This document shows, piece by piece, positions 56,116 to 64,000 of a DNA stretch of 64,000 nt; positions within the stretch are counted from its first letter, which is position 1, and every line of letters begins with the position of its first letter. The stretch comes from Vibrio cyclitrophicus (GTDB taxonomy: Bacteria; Pseudomonadota; Gammaproteobacteria; Enterobacterales; Vibrionaceae): assembly GCF_024347435.1 (NCBI RefSeq), contig NZ_AP025481.1, positions 1,178,001-1,242,000 of the forward strand, written 5' to 3'. The notes beneath the pieces are model-generated. The model was not told the DNA's origin. It saw only the letters and a program-made list of their open reading frames with translations, and ran no database searches. The position numbers and the translations under genes were made by a program.

Positions 56116-58717
56116 TTTCGGCCTAGAGGCGATCGCTTATGCCAAAGCAATAACGCTCCTAATGACGGCAGCAATCGTCGTAATGTGGTTGCTCTACTAT
56201 TGCTATCGCCTTAAACAAAAAAGAGAAGTAATCGCAGGCACGCATCATGTACCTTACATTGCTTATTCCGTCTGCATCATTGCTTGGATTGGTAGCAATG
56301 CTTATTTCCATACTGAGTTGTTACCGGAACTTGGCGATTCGGCCGCTGTGTTTGCGGCAAAATTTGCCAACCTTGCATCTTTCTTTGCGTTTGCCTTCGC
56401 CTACTACTTCTCGTGTCAGCTCGCAGCCGAGCAACGCAATGGCAAAGTACACTTATGGCAACAAGCCATTTTCGTCAGCTCATCTGTCTATTCCCTGTTT
56501 ATTAATTTAAGTCCAGGATTAACCGTTGAACACGTCGATATTACCGGCCCAAGCCAATTCGTTATTGAGTTTGGTCCTCATACGCCATACTTCTTTATCG
56601 GACTGGTGAGCTTTGTTGTCCTAACCTTAACCAACCTTGTCGCTATGCGAACCAATAGCAGCAAACTCATACTCGCCAAGACAAATTACATGATTGCGGG
56701 CATCTTAGTTTTCATGCTTTCAACTGCGACCATTCACCTTGGCATGACCTACTTCATGCGTGATTTCTCACTGACCTGGCTACCACCTGCTTTATCGATT
56801 AGTGAGATGATGTTCGTTGGTTATGCCCTGCTTACTTCACGCTTTTACAGTGTGAAATACCTCGCTTATATGAGTCTCAACGCGCTGTTAGTCTGCGCGA
56901 TTCTAGTGATACCTTTCGGTGCAATCTTCATCCCACTGACCGATGACAATCAGTGGCTAGTAGCCATTCCTATCTGTGCGCTGATAGGCATTACTTGGCA
57001 TGTACTCTACAAACGCGTGAGCCACTACGCCTCCCTCTTGGTTTACAGAAACAAGAAAACGCCAGTACAACAAATCCTTGCTTTGGAAGACGATTTCAAA
57101 CTTTCGATTGATGATGCGATGCGTCGTTTAGGTAACCTGCTGCAGATACCAGAAGACAAACTGCGCCTCGTCAATAGCAACTACAACGAGACTTTTTACG
57201 AAGAGTACCTTTCAACCAATAAGTCCGTATTGTTATTCGATGAACTTTCTGAAGAACTCGATTACTCAGAGCCTACGAAAAGCTCTATCAAGGCGCTTTA
57301 TGACAAAATGAGCTCGAATAACACCGCCTTGGTTATGCCTCTATTCGGCAAAGGCCAGTCTGTTTCGCACTTATTGATATCGTCACACAAGAATAACGAC
57401 CAGATGTTCTCTAATGAAGAGATCCTAGCACTGCAAACCTTATTAACTCGTGTGCAAAGTACCATCGAAGCCGATCGTCGTATTCGCCAAAGCCGAGCAC
57501 TAGCTAACTCGATTGCTCATGAAATGCGTAATCCTCTCGCTCAAGTACAATTACATTTTGAAGTGCTAAAGCAGCATATTGATAACCAAGCACCGGCTAA
57601 ACAGATATTACTCGATATCGAGAATGGCCAAGCGGCTATTCAGCGTGGGCGTCAGCTGATTGATATCATCTTACGCGAAGTCAGTGACAGTTCTCCGGAG
57701 CACGGTCCCGTTACCATGACTTCTATTCACAAAGCGGTGGATCAGGCGGTAAGCCAATACGGTTTCGAGAATGAGAAGATTATTGAGCGAATTCGTTTAC
57801 CACAACATGCTGATTTTGTAGTAAAACTCAATGAAACCTTGTTCAATTTTGTCATTTTCAACCTGATACGGAATGCGATCTATTACTTTGATTCTTATCC
57901 AGAAAGCCAAATAGAGATCAGCACTAAAGCCGGATCATACGAGAACGTTCTGATCTTCCGAGATACAGGCCCGGGCATTGACGAAACCATAGCTCACAAG
58001 ATCTTTGATGACTTCTTCTCTTATCAAAAAAGTGGAGGTAGTGGACTAGGATTAGGTTATTGCCAACGCGTGATGCGTTCATTTGGCGGCAAAGTTGAAT
58101 GCCACTCTAAACTTGGTGAGTTTACAGAATTCCACCTTTACTTCCCTGTGGTGCCAAATGCACCCAAAGCAGATGCGCTTCGTACGCCTTACTTCAATGA
58201 TTGGAAAAGTAATCAAACCGCAACTGAAAACAAAACCAACGCCAAGGTTAAGCCAGATAACCAAGCGGAAACGCAACATTCAGAACCAACAAGTACAGTA
58301 ACCCCAGAAAACCATTTGGCTCCAACCGTGCTTATCGTCGATGATAAAGAAGTACAACGCACGCTTGTTCAGATGTACCTGAGTCGACTTGGTGTAAATA
58401 GCTTACAAGCCAAAAACGGTGAGAACGCCGTTGAGCTGTTCAAAACACACAAGATCGATTTGATCTTAATGGACGTACAAATGCCGATAATGAATGGTTT
58501 TGACGCAAGCCAAATCATCAAGGCACGCTCTCCTCAAACGCCAATCATTGCTTTGTCCGGCGAATCAGGACAGAACGAGTTAGATATGATCAGCCAGTTG
58601 ATGGATGGTCGCCTAGAGAAACCAACCTCTTTGAATGCACTGCAACACGTGCTCAATAACTGGCTTGATAAAGGCTGGGCGTCAAATGCTTCCAAAGAAG
58701 CCGAAGGTGGAGAGTAG
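56102..58717 (+). CDS. luxN: Hybrid sensor kinase LuxN (autoinducer receptor)
   Basis: A membrane receptor for the LuxM product, feeding the Vibrio phosphorelay (LuxU-LuxO-LuxR/HapR). Nine or so hydrophobic segments fill residues 1-310. The histidine kinase follows with the phospho-accepting His at residue 473 in [19 protein letters not shown] (V. harveyi LuxN: His471). ATPase motifs are [16 protein letters not shown] and GGSGLGLGY. The C-terminal receiver has the acidic pair in IVDDKEV and the phospho-acceptor Asp at residue 791 in [13 protein letters not shown]. The 871-residue length is close to the 849 of V. harveyi. Co-translated with luxM. Confidence 0.93.
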   Translation: MNMFDFGLEAIAYAKAITLLMTAAIVVMWLLYYCYRLKQKREVIAGTHHVPYIAYSVCIIAWIGSNAYFHTELLPELGDSAAVFAAKFANLASFFAFAFAYYFSCQLAAEQRNGKVHLWQQAIFVSSSVYSLFINLSPGLTVEHVDITGPSQFVIEFGPHTPYFFIGLVSFVVLTLTNLVAMRTNSSKLILAKTNYMIAGILVFMLSTATIHLGMTYFMRDFSLTWLPPALSISEMMFVGYALLTSRFYSVKYLAYMSLNALLVCAILVIPFGAIFIPLTDDNQWLVAIPICALIGITWHVLYKRVSHYASLLVYRNKKTPVQQILALEDDFKLSIDDAMRRLGNLLQIPEDKLRLVNSNYNETFYEEYLSTNKSVLLFDELSEELDYSEPTKSSIKALYDKMSSNNTALVMPLFGKGQSVSHLLISSHKNNDQMFSNEEILALQTLLTRVQSTIEADRRIRQSRALANSIAHEMRNPLAQVQLHFEVLKQHIDNQAPAKQILLDIENGQAAIQRGRQLIDIILREVSDSSPEHGPVTMTSIHKAVDQAVSQYGFENEKIIERIRLPQHADFVVKLNETLFNFVIFNLIRNAIYYFDSYPESQIEISTKAGSYENVLIFRDTGPGIDETIAHKIFDDFFSYQKSGGSGLGLGYCQRVMRSFGGKVECHSKLGEFTEFHLYFPVVPNAPKADALRTPYFNDWKSNQTATENKTNAKVKPDNQAETQHSEPTSTVTPENHLAPTVLIVDDKEVQRTLVQMYLSRLGVNSLQAKNGENAVELFKTHKIDLILMDVQMPIMNGFDASQIIKARSPQTPIIALSGESGQNELDMISQLMDGRLEKPTSLNALQHVLNNWLDKGWASNASKEAEGGE

Positions 58718-58720
58718 ATG

Positions 58721-58755
58721 GCTAATGACTAATGGCTAATGGCTAATGGCTAACA
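58721..58755. repeat. Tandem 7-bp repeat (GCTAATG)n after luxN
   Basis: GCTAATG, ACTAATG, GCTAATG, GCTAATG and a degenerate GCTAACA follow one another from three bases after the luxN stop. The last unit begins the 28-bp repeat listed next. Confidence 0.85.
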
Positions 58756-58776
58756 AGTTAATCAACGACTGATAAA
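58749..58776. repeat. 28-bp imperfect direct repeat, left copy
   Basis: Begins GCTAACAAGTTAATCA and is matched at about 24 of 28 positions by 63023-63050, which spans the end of the heparinase-like gene. The two copies bracket a 4.3-kb module. Confidence 0.7.
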
Positions 58777-58813
58777 AAATCCCCTCAAGAAAGGTTCTTG
58801 AGGGGATTTTTAT
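58774..58813 (+). terminator. Rho-independent terminator after luxN
   Basis: The stem AAAAATCCCCTCAAGAA/TTCTTGAGGGGATTTTT has a three-base loop and T-rich ends on both strands, so it can also end the remnant gene at 58844. Confidence 0.92.
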
Positions 58814-58843
58814 TTGGGGATATTTCAGGAATTAGAAGAAATA

Positions 58844-59140
58844 CTAAAGCTCTTTAATCTCGATCTGACGCAGCGTTTCCATGTACTCCAAAGTTTCATC
58901 CACATCGACTGGCTCATATAAGTGCAACACTCCCGCCCAGCCTTCAAAATCATAAGCTTCACCTGAGCCACAGTTAAATGTCACTGACACCGTGCCATCA
59001 CCGTTATCACGCATGGACTCGCCCGACGCATAGAAATGCTCAGAATCAATCCAACCGTCCGCACCATAGGTTGTCAAAGAGTAATAACCACCACGCCCTA
59101 CAAAGTCCAAGTTTGGTGTTGGAATCCTCCATTCTTGGCA
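58844..59140 (-). pseudogene. Remnant of a DUF1254/DUF1214 gene, 3' part only
   Basis: The frame encodes the C-terminal beta domain of a DUF1214-type protein: GGYYSLTTYGADGWIDSEHF, then RDNGDGTVSVTFNCG, and GWAGVLHLYEPVDVDE. The frame stays open upstream to a TAG near 59155 but has no credible start (the only candidate near 59110 is TTG without a ribosome site). An intact protein of this group is about 500 residues, and one is encoded at 61340-62851, so about four fifths of this gene is missing. Its broken end meets the broken end of a LysR remnant on the other strand. Confidence 0.7.
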
Positions 59141-59352
59141 GCTTATTGTCTATAGTGAAACAGAGCGACGTATTATTCCCATGCTCAAAGCTACTGGCCA
59201 ATTCGCTTTCAAATGAATTTTCCTTTGTGCAGTTTCCTCACATGCCCAACATGCCAAATGGCGACATAGGCATGACTATCGGGCGTAAACATCGCAATCA
59301 ACCGAAAATGCGCTGGTTGGAATCATGTATCGAAGAGGTATTCAGAGGCTAG
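59116..59352 (+). pseudogene. Remnant of a LysR regulator gene, 3' part only
   Basis: The plus-strand frame to the TAG at 59350-59352 reads LESSILGSLLSIVKQSDVLF, then a PCSKLLANSL segment, and GRKHRNQPKMRWLESCIEEV near the end. This is the C-terminal third of a LysR effector domain and parallels the end of the intact LysR at 59385-60311 (IVGLIETIKHSNIIAPC and KYKWLLDLIETAM). No HTH precedes it. The gene is cut at the same point as the minus-strand DUF1214 remnant, as expected if a divergent LysR/DUF1254 pair lost its middle. The exact 5' limit is approximate. Confidence 0.6.
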
Positions 59353-59384
59353 GGCCTCTAAAAAGTAGAAAACAAAGCTCGCCC

Positions 59385-60311
59385 TTACTGGTGATTAGCC
59401 TCTGCCATCGCCGTTTCAATCAAATCCAGCAGCCATTTGTATTTAGCTGAATGTTGGTTTTTCTTATGAAGATAGGCGAACACCTCCATCTCCTCGGTTC
59501 CCTCTTCCAATCCCTCAATCGCGATTGAGCGCAATACACCTTTATGTTGTTCAATCACAGGAGGCATACAAGGGGCGATAATATTAGAGTGCTTGATCGT
59601 TTCAATTAACCCAACGATAGAAGTCGTCCGAAGCGCCATGTTAATCGATTTACCTTGGCTTATGACTTCCTCTTCCAATCGCGAGTGCTTGTTTTGGTCG
59701 AAGTAAGCGAGGTCAACATGAGCGAAAGGAAACGCCAACAAATCATCAATCGTTGCGATGGACGCCTTGAAAGGATGACCTTCTCTTACTGCCAATACAA
59801 ATTTTAAGTTTACGAGAGGTACGGCAATGATCTCGGCAGGCAAATTCTCAGCTTCGAAATGAACGACAAAATCAATCTCGTCACTCTTAAGTCTTTCTAA
59901 GGAATTTTGGGAGCTAGTATGACTTATCAGTCTTGAAGATGGACTTTCTACTGATAGCTGATGAAACAGAGCGGGAGTCAACCAAGGCAGAACATGAGGA
60001 TTCGCATCAATTTTAAAATCTTCACTGAGGTCCACGGGATTAAACTGTTTTCCTTCTTCTATCGCCGTAACCAATCCATCCAATAACGGAAAAACGCGAC
60101 GATACAGGTCGTCCGAATAAGGCGTGGGTAAAAACTGCTGATGGGACAGCACAAACAATTCTTCACCTAAGGATTCTTTGAGTTTCTTGATGCTTTGGCT
60201 AACTGCAGGTGTCGAGACAAACAACTTCTCAGCCGCTTTTCTCAAGCTCTTCTCCTGATACACCACCACAAACACTTTCAATAAGTTCAGATCGACATTG
60301 TTCAGTTTCAT
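59385..60311 (-). CDS. LysR-family transcriptional regulator
   Basis: A complete 308-residue LysR protein: HTH in LNLLKVFVVVYQEKSLRKAAEKLFV, then STPAVSQSIKKLKESLGEELFV, and a full effector domain. It is divergent from the beta-barrel and DUF1254 genes (130-base gap), the usual layout for a LysR protein and its target operon. It ends 32 bases after a LysR remnant on the opposite strand. Confidence 0.92.
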   Translation of the reverse strand: MKLNNVDLNLLKVFVVVYQEKSLRKAAEKLFVSTPAVSQSIKKLKESLGEELFVLSHQQFLPTPYSDDLYRRVFPLLDGLVTAIEEGKQFNPVDLSEDFKIDANPHVLPWLTPALFHQLSVESPSSRLISHTSSQNSLERLKSDEIDFVVHFEAENLPAEIIAVPLVNLKFVLAVREGHPFKASIATIDDLLAFPFAHVDLAYFDQNKHSRLEEEVISQGKSINMALRTTSIVGLIETIKHSNIIAPCMPPVIEQHKGVLRSIAIEGLEEGTEEMEVFAYLHKKNQHSAKYKWLLDLIETAMAEANHQ

Positions 60312-60440
60312 GAGACACCATAAAGCATTGCTTAACGAATGATTAAGTTTATATGAATTAACTTAACAAAGTCCACTTTGTATAGTTATCCCACCTTCAC
60401 GAAGTACACGGATGTAGTGAAATAACTCTATGAGGCAGCT

Positions 60441-61229
60441 ATGTTATTACAACGTTCGATCCTTTCTCTAACCCCTCTTTTGTTGGCTAGCGGTGCTATC
60501 GCTGAAGAGACAGAAGTTCAAGATATGTCAGACCCATTGGCGGTCTACACACAAGCCGGCTTCGGCTACACCGACAAGGGCTTAAACCTAAAAGTTGGAC
60601 AAACCTACGACACTGGTAGTGATACAACCATGGGCATGAATGTGTTCGAAATCAAAGGTATCGCTGGTGAGGCTATTGGTTGGAACGGTCGAGATGCAGA
60701 CGACAGTATTGATTCCATCCGCTTTAGAAACTTTGGTGTAGACCTAACTAACGGCCGAGGCACTCAGGTTGATATGTCTTGGGATTTCGATAGCAACCAA
60801 GGCAGTGCGTCTTACAGCTTTATTCAAGCATTACCACAAATGGGCATGTTTAACTTCTACCCGCTTGCGGGTGTCGGTGTTGCTGCAGGTGAAGAATTGG
60901 TTGAAGGCACTGGAGGCAATCTCGACGCCGATCAGCTTCGCGACCGCTACAACATGCACGGTACTTTCTACGTCGCAGGTATGTACGCCAAGATGCAACT
61001 AACTGACAAGATTTGGCTGAACTATAACCCAATGTATTTAGGCACAATGTCGGGGTCTTCAACATTCAAAGATTTTGGCTTTGAGGGCAGTGATTCAGTA
61101 TTCGCACATGAATTTGCAGCGAGCTATCAGATCTCTCCAAGAGCCAACGTTCGTTATTTTGCAAACTGGACTGAAAACACCAGTATCGAAGACGGTGATC
61201 ACCGCATCGAATTTAACTATCAGTTTTAA
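60441..61229 (+). CDS. Predicted outer-membrane beta-barrel protein
   Basis: A 262-residue exported protein of no recognised family. The signal peptide ends at SGAIAEE. The mature chain alternates polar and hydrophobic residues in about eight to ten strands (for example QVDMSWDFDSNQGSASYSFIQA and ANVRYFANWTEN) and ends in YQF, the terminal-Phe signal of outer-membrane barrels. It precedes the DUF1254 gene by 110 bases on the same strand and is divergent from LysR, so it may be a channel or partner for that protein. Confidence 0.7.
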   Translation: MLLQRSILSLTPLLLASGAIAEETEVQDMSDPLAVYTQAGFGYTDKGLNLKVGQTYDTGSDTTMGMNVFEIKGIAGEAIGWNGRDADDSIDSIRFRNFGVDLTNGRGTQVDMSWDFDSNQGSASYSFIQALPQMGMFNFYPLAGVGVAAGEELVEGTGGNLDADQLRDRYNMHGTFYVAGMYAKMQLTDKIWLNYNPMYLGTMSGSSTFKDFGFEGSDSVFAHEFAASYQISPRANVRYFANWTENTSIEDGDHRIEFNYQF

Positions 61230-61276
61230 CTAAGCATTTCTAACAAAGCAGTTTTAACTGAGCATTTCTAACGAAC
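61221..61276. repeat. Tandem 28-bp duplication across the barrel gene stop codon
   Basis: Two adjacent units, 61221-61248 and 61249-61276, match at 25 of 28 positions. The first contains the final codons and stop of the barrel gene (CAGTTTTAAC). Confidence 0.8.
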
Positions 61277-61293
61277 GGTTTTAAATTCAGCGA

Positions 61294-61327
61294 GAAGCTT
61301 CAAATTAAAAAATAAGCTTCGAATTTT
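61294..61327 (+). terminator. Hairpin between the barrel and DUF1254 genes
   Basis: GAAGCTT (61294-61300) pairs with AAGCTTC (61314-61320) and is followed by GAATTTTT. It could be a partial terminator or an mRNA-stabilising hairpin; the DUF1254 ribosome site follows at once. Confidence 0.45.
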
Positions 61328-61339
61328 TGAGGACACAAC

Positions 61340-62851
61340 ATGAACATTTTATCTAAAGCAATAGCCGGCACTCTCACTTGCCCACTACGATCGACAGCGA
61401 TGCTCATTTCCGTAACGGCCTTGTTTTCAGCAACAGCGATTGCAGGAAACGATAACCCAACAGAAACTCTTCAAACACGCGCGGGAGACTTCACTTTCGA
61501 AACCGACTTTCTTCATGGTATTCCAACACAAGAAAGCTCAGCAAAGTTGTTTGAACTGATGGACTATCAACGTGCGTCACAAGCTTACATTTGGTCGGTA
61601 CCTTTAGTTTCAAACTACGCATGGAAACAAGCCTATGCTGATATGGGTGCTGAGGACGGCCAAATTACTTATGTTGAGTCTCACGAATCTAAGCTAGGAG
61701 GCTTAACTTACAACACATCTACACCTTACGCGATTACTTGGTTTAACGTCGAGAAAGAGCCCGTTGTTATAGAAATTCCCACAGATGAATTGCGCGGCGC
61801 AGTACACACCATGTGGCAAATCGGTATTTCTCAGATGACCGAACCGGGCGTCTACGTGGTAAAAGCCAAAGGAGCAGAAACACCGAGTAATCTGCCAAAA
61901 GGCGCTAAGGTTTTTGAGTCGGACACCAACTATGTTTTCTTCGGTGTTCGCTTAATGGCAGAGTCAGATAAGCAACGTATGAAAGACTTAGAGGCTCTCA
62001 AAATTACAGACCTCAACGGTAAGCCACTGAGTGATAACGGCGTAAACTTCCCTGAGCGTGGTGAAGACGCCAAGCACCCAAGAGGCATGGCATTTTGGAA
62101 TACGTTGAATGAAGCCATTCAAGCTGAGCCAGTAGCAGAGCGCGATCGTATGATGCACGACATGCTACGTCCATTAGGTATTGAAAAAGGTAAAGCGTTT
62201 ACGCCATCAGTTCAGCAGCGTGACATCTTAGAGCAAGCTGTCGTCATGGGTGAAGCTATGGTTAAGAACATCGACTTCAACAAAACGGAACGCTTGCCAC
62301 ACGCAGCTTACGGTAATGAAGGTAATTCGTGGGAAATAGCAACAGCTTCGACTCCGAACCAAGATCGTGACTACGGTATGGATCTCGATGGACGTGCGGC
62401 TTGGTTTTATGAAGCGGTGACCAACGATATTGCGATGCACGGTTTCGAAAACGGCGGTTGGGGTCAGATCTACCTAGACAACTACCGTGATGACAATGCA
62501 AATGGGCTTAATGGCAGCAATCACTATACTTTGACGTTGGATGGCGATGTTAATTTCGCCGATTTGTTCTGGACAATCACTGTTTATAACGTTGAGAACC
62601 GCGCCATCATCGACAACGACATTGAGCGTGCCGATGTAGGTTCAAACATCGAAGGAACGGTCAAAGACGCACAAGGTAATTACACCTTCCACTTCTCGCC
62701 AACTAAACCAGCAGGTGTGAATGAGGCTAACTGGGTGCAAACCCGAGAAGACGAAAACTGGTTTGTTTACTTCCGTGCCTACTCACCAAGTAAAGCGTTT
62801 GTAACGCAGCAGCCAGAAACCTTATTGCCTAACTTCAAGCGTGTGAACTGA
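61340..62851 (+). CDS. DUF1254/DUF1214 domain protein, exported
   Basis: A 503-residue exported protein of unknown function. The signal peptide ends near ATAIAGND. The DUF1254 domain covers about residues 60-190 (MDYQRASQAYIWSVPLVSNYAW, WFNVEKEPVVIEIP). The C-terminal DUF1214 beta domain covers about 375-500 (LFWTITVYNVENRAIIDN, NWFVYFRAYSPSKAF). The GAGGA ribosome site is six bases before the ATG. Such proteins occur in many marine bacteria beside regulators and porin-like genes, as here. The upstream beta-barrel gene is probably in the same operon. Confidence 0.88.
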   Translation: MNILSKAIAGTLTCPLRSTAMLISVTALFSATAIAGNDNPTETLQTRAGDFTFETDFLHGIPTQESSAKLFELMDYQRASQAYIWSVPLVSNYAWKQAYADMGAEDGQITYVESHESKLGGLTYNTSTPYAITWFNVEKEPVVIEIPTDELRGAVHTMWQIGISQMTEPGVYVVKAKGAETPSNLPKGAKVFESDTNYVFFGVRLMAESDKQRMKDLEALKITDLNGKPLSDNGVNFPERGEDAKHPRGMAFWNTLNEAIQAEPVAERDRMMHDMLRPLGIEKGKAFTPSVQQRDILEQAVVMGEAMVKNIDFNKTERLPHAAYGNEGNSWEIATASTPNQDRDYGMDLDGRAAWFYEAVTNDIAMHGFENGGWGQIYLDNYRDDNANGLNGSNHYTLTLDGDVNFADLFWTITVYNVENRAIIDNDIERADVGSNIEGTVKDAQGNYTFHFSPTKPAGVNEANWVQTREDENWFVYFRAYSPSKAFVTQQPETLLPNFKRVN

Positions 62852-62917
62852 TCATCAAAAGCAAGTCACATATGATCTGTTCACGCCACAAATAACTATC
62901 AGGCTTACAGATCAAAA

Positions 62918-62952
62918 CAAAAGAGGAGCCTCAGGGTTCCTCTTTTTTACTT
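62918..62952 (+). terminator. Rho-independent terminator after the DUF1254 gene
   Basis: AAGAGGAGCC pairs with GGGTTCCTCTT with one mismatch, a three-base loop and a T-run. Confidence 0.8.
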
Positions 62953-63022
62953 TGGCTAAATAGTAAAAACTAAGGGAATCGTCTTAGGAACCTAACCCAA
63001 GGTGAAGAGTCGATGGAAAGTA

Positions 63023-63050
63023 GCTAACAAGTTAATCAGCGACGAATAAA
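63023..63050. repeat. 28-bp imperfect direct repeat, right copy
   Basis: Begins GCTAACAAGTTAATCA, with the left copy at 58749. It covers the last codons and stop (63032-63034) of the heparinase-like gene. Confidence 0.7.
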
Positions 63051-64000
63051 GTAACACCCGTTTCTTGGTTAATTGAAATGGATTGCGCTACTCCATTTCT
63101 TATCAACCTTAGACTGATAACATCCGAGCACCACTCGATATCAGAAACTCGAACCTCATCGTTTTGCGTCAAATTATGTACCGTGGCAACTTTAAGAACC
63201 GCTTCTTGGCTACGCAAAATCGTGTAAGCTAAATCACTGGTTGCAGGGTTGTCTGGCGCATACCCCAACAACAGAGTCGCTGAACTATCCGTTATCAGCT
63301 GCTGATTAAATTCGGTTTGTCCATCAATCGAATAACGTAAATTAGTGGACGCTTTAAGAGGCATCTCATGGCAACTCGTCATTCTTGCTAAAGGCCCATC
63401 TAGTGGATTGTCGCAACCTTGTGCCTCTGCCAAAGCACAGTGTTGTCCTCTGATATGCCAGACCAAATCCAACTGTTGTTGGTGAGGATTTTCCGCGGTA
63501 TTGAATTCAATCGCCACATCCCCTAACCACAGAATTTGACGACGAAACACAACGTCTTTGTACGCGGCTAAATCCCACTGAACAATAGTATGGCTATCGA
63601 CCGTCGGTAACTCACCACACCAATCTGTTTGTGTGTCTAACCATTCGTAGGACTGTTCTTTTACAAACGTATTCACCTGAGGGTTGGCTGGCGGTTGATT
63701 CTTCTGATTCACCGCCAAGGTGTTGTGCGTCACCGTATTTTTATAATACCCATAATGCAGTTCAGCACCGTACCCTGTTGTTCCCAAGTCAGGCAAAATT
63801 TCTTTACCATTTCGAGTAACGATCATCCCTAGTCGATCATAGTGATCATGCTCACCACCATACGGAGAGTGCTTAATTAATAGCATGTTATCGTGCTCTC
63901 GATCGTGCATGATCGTGACGCCTGATTGTTCTGCATGAATAGACTGGCACATGAGCAGCTCTGCCACAGGTAATGCATCAACACCGTACAACAGTGCGTC
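63032..64000 (-). CDS. Heparinase II/III-like polysaccharide lyase, 3' part (5' end outside window)
   Basis: The frame is open to the right edge, so this is the C-terminal 323 or so residues of a larger protein. It shows the heparinase II/III barrel-to-beta region: SPYGGEHDHYDRLGMIVTRNG, then LPDLGTTGYGAELHYGYYKN and TVTHNTLAVNQKNQ. The His/Tyr-rich block is the catalytic and metal-binding region of PL15/PL17-type oligoalginate lyases. Splendidus-group vibrios use alginate, so an exo-oligoalginate lyase is the first guess; other uronate polymers are possible. Confidence 0.85.
   Translation of the reverse strand, partial: DALLYGVDALPVAELLMCQSIHAEQSGVTIMHDREHDNMLLIKHSPYGGEHDHYDRLGMIVTRNGKEILPDLGTTGYGAELHYGYYKNTVTHNTLAVNQKNQPPANPQVNTFVKEQSYEWLDTQTDWCGELPTVDSHTIVQWDLAAYKDVVFRRQILWLGDVAIEFNTAENPHQQQLDLVWHIRGQHCALAEAQGCDNPLDGPLARMTSCHEMPLKASTNLRYSIDGQTEFNQQLITDSSATLLLGYAPDNPATSDLAYTILRSQEAVLKVATVHNLTQNDEVRVSDIEWCSDVISLRLIRNGVAQSISINQETGVTLFVAD

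Noticed and set aside
58721..58755. CRISPR array
   Set aside because: The repeat unit is 7 bp without spacers and no cas genes are nearby.

Overview
The window looks like a Vibrio chromosome segment, most likely chromosome 2 of a marine species near the Splendidus/Harveyi groups. That placement is an inference. It rests on a complete Vibrio-type heme locus (hutZXW / tonB1-exbB1-exbD1-hutBCD), a LuxM/LuxN autoinducer pair, a Vibrio M9 collagenase, and an isocitrate lyase/malate synthase G pair split by a LysR gene. Base composition is uniform and moderately AT-rich, apart from a visibly more AT-rich stretch around 34.4-35.8 kb. No rRNA, tRNA, CRISPR array or intact insertion sequence was seen.

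Layout. 0-4.6 kb: the end of a chemotaxis receptor, a cytoplasmic alpha-amylase, a small parvulin, a CheV and a degenerate PduO-like protein. 4.7-12.4 kb: heme uptake and degradation, arranged as two divergent operons with Fur-like sequence between them. 12.4-25.2 kb: housekeeping and small genes, including a TetR regulator, YfcZ-like and YnjH-like proteins, a secreted 20-residue-repeat protein, an acyltransferase, an AraC-like protein without an evident DNA-binding half, nadD-like/nadE, a MOSC-flavoreductase-ferredoxin fusion, a Pmp3-like peptide, pyrC with a hairpin leader, a DUF808 membrane protein and an M14 peptidase. 25.4-28.1 kb: a BCCT transporter and an orphan protein that aligns with an internal, non-catalytic domain of malate synthase G.

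28.3-45.1 kb is a taurine dissimilation region. It holds a TRAP transporter (tauKLM type) with a tandem-Cache periplasmic protein, taurine dehydrogenase (tauXY), sulfoacetaldehyde acetyltransferase (xsc), a TauE-type sulfite exporter, phosphate acetyltransferase (pta), an IclR regulator and a semialdehyde-type dehydrogenase. Embedded in it are a CobS/CobT-like AAA/VWA pair and an FRG-domain gene. It is followed directly by malate synthase G, a LysR regulator and isocitrate lyase (45.3-50.4 kb). Taurine would be imported, deaminated to sulfoacetaldehyde, and cleaved to sulfite (exported) and acetyl phosphate. Pta would make acetyl-CoA, which the glyoxylate shunt can turn into biomass.

50.5-64 kb: an ADP-ribosyltransferase-like protein, a cystatin-like lipoprotein, a secreted collagenase, luxM-luxN quorum sensing, a 4.3-kb module bounded by 28-bp imperfect direct repeats (remnants of a DUF1214 gene and a LysR gene, then an intact LysR, a beta-barrel protein and a DUF1254 protein), and the 3' part of a heparinase/oligoalginate-lyase-like gene that leaves the window.

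The points most worth follow-up are the orphan malate-synthase-G domain, the CobS/CobT pair without CobN inside a taurine cluster, the FRG gene bracketed by a repeated palindrome, the collapsed DUF1214/LysR locus, and the repeated operator-like motifs upstream of xsc/cobS, pta/iclR and luxM.
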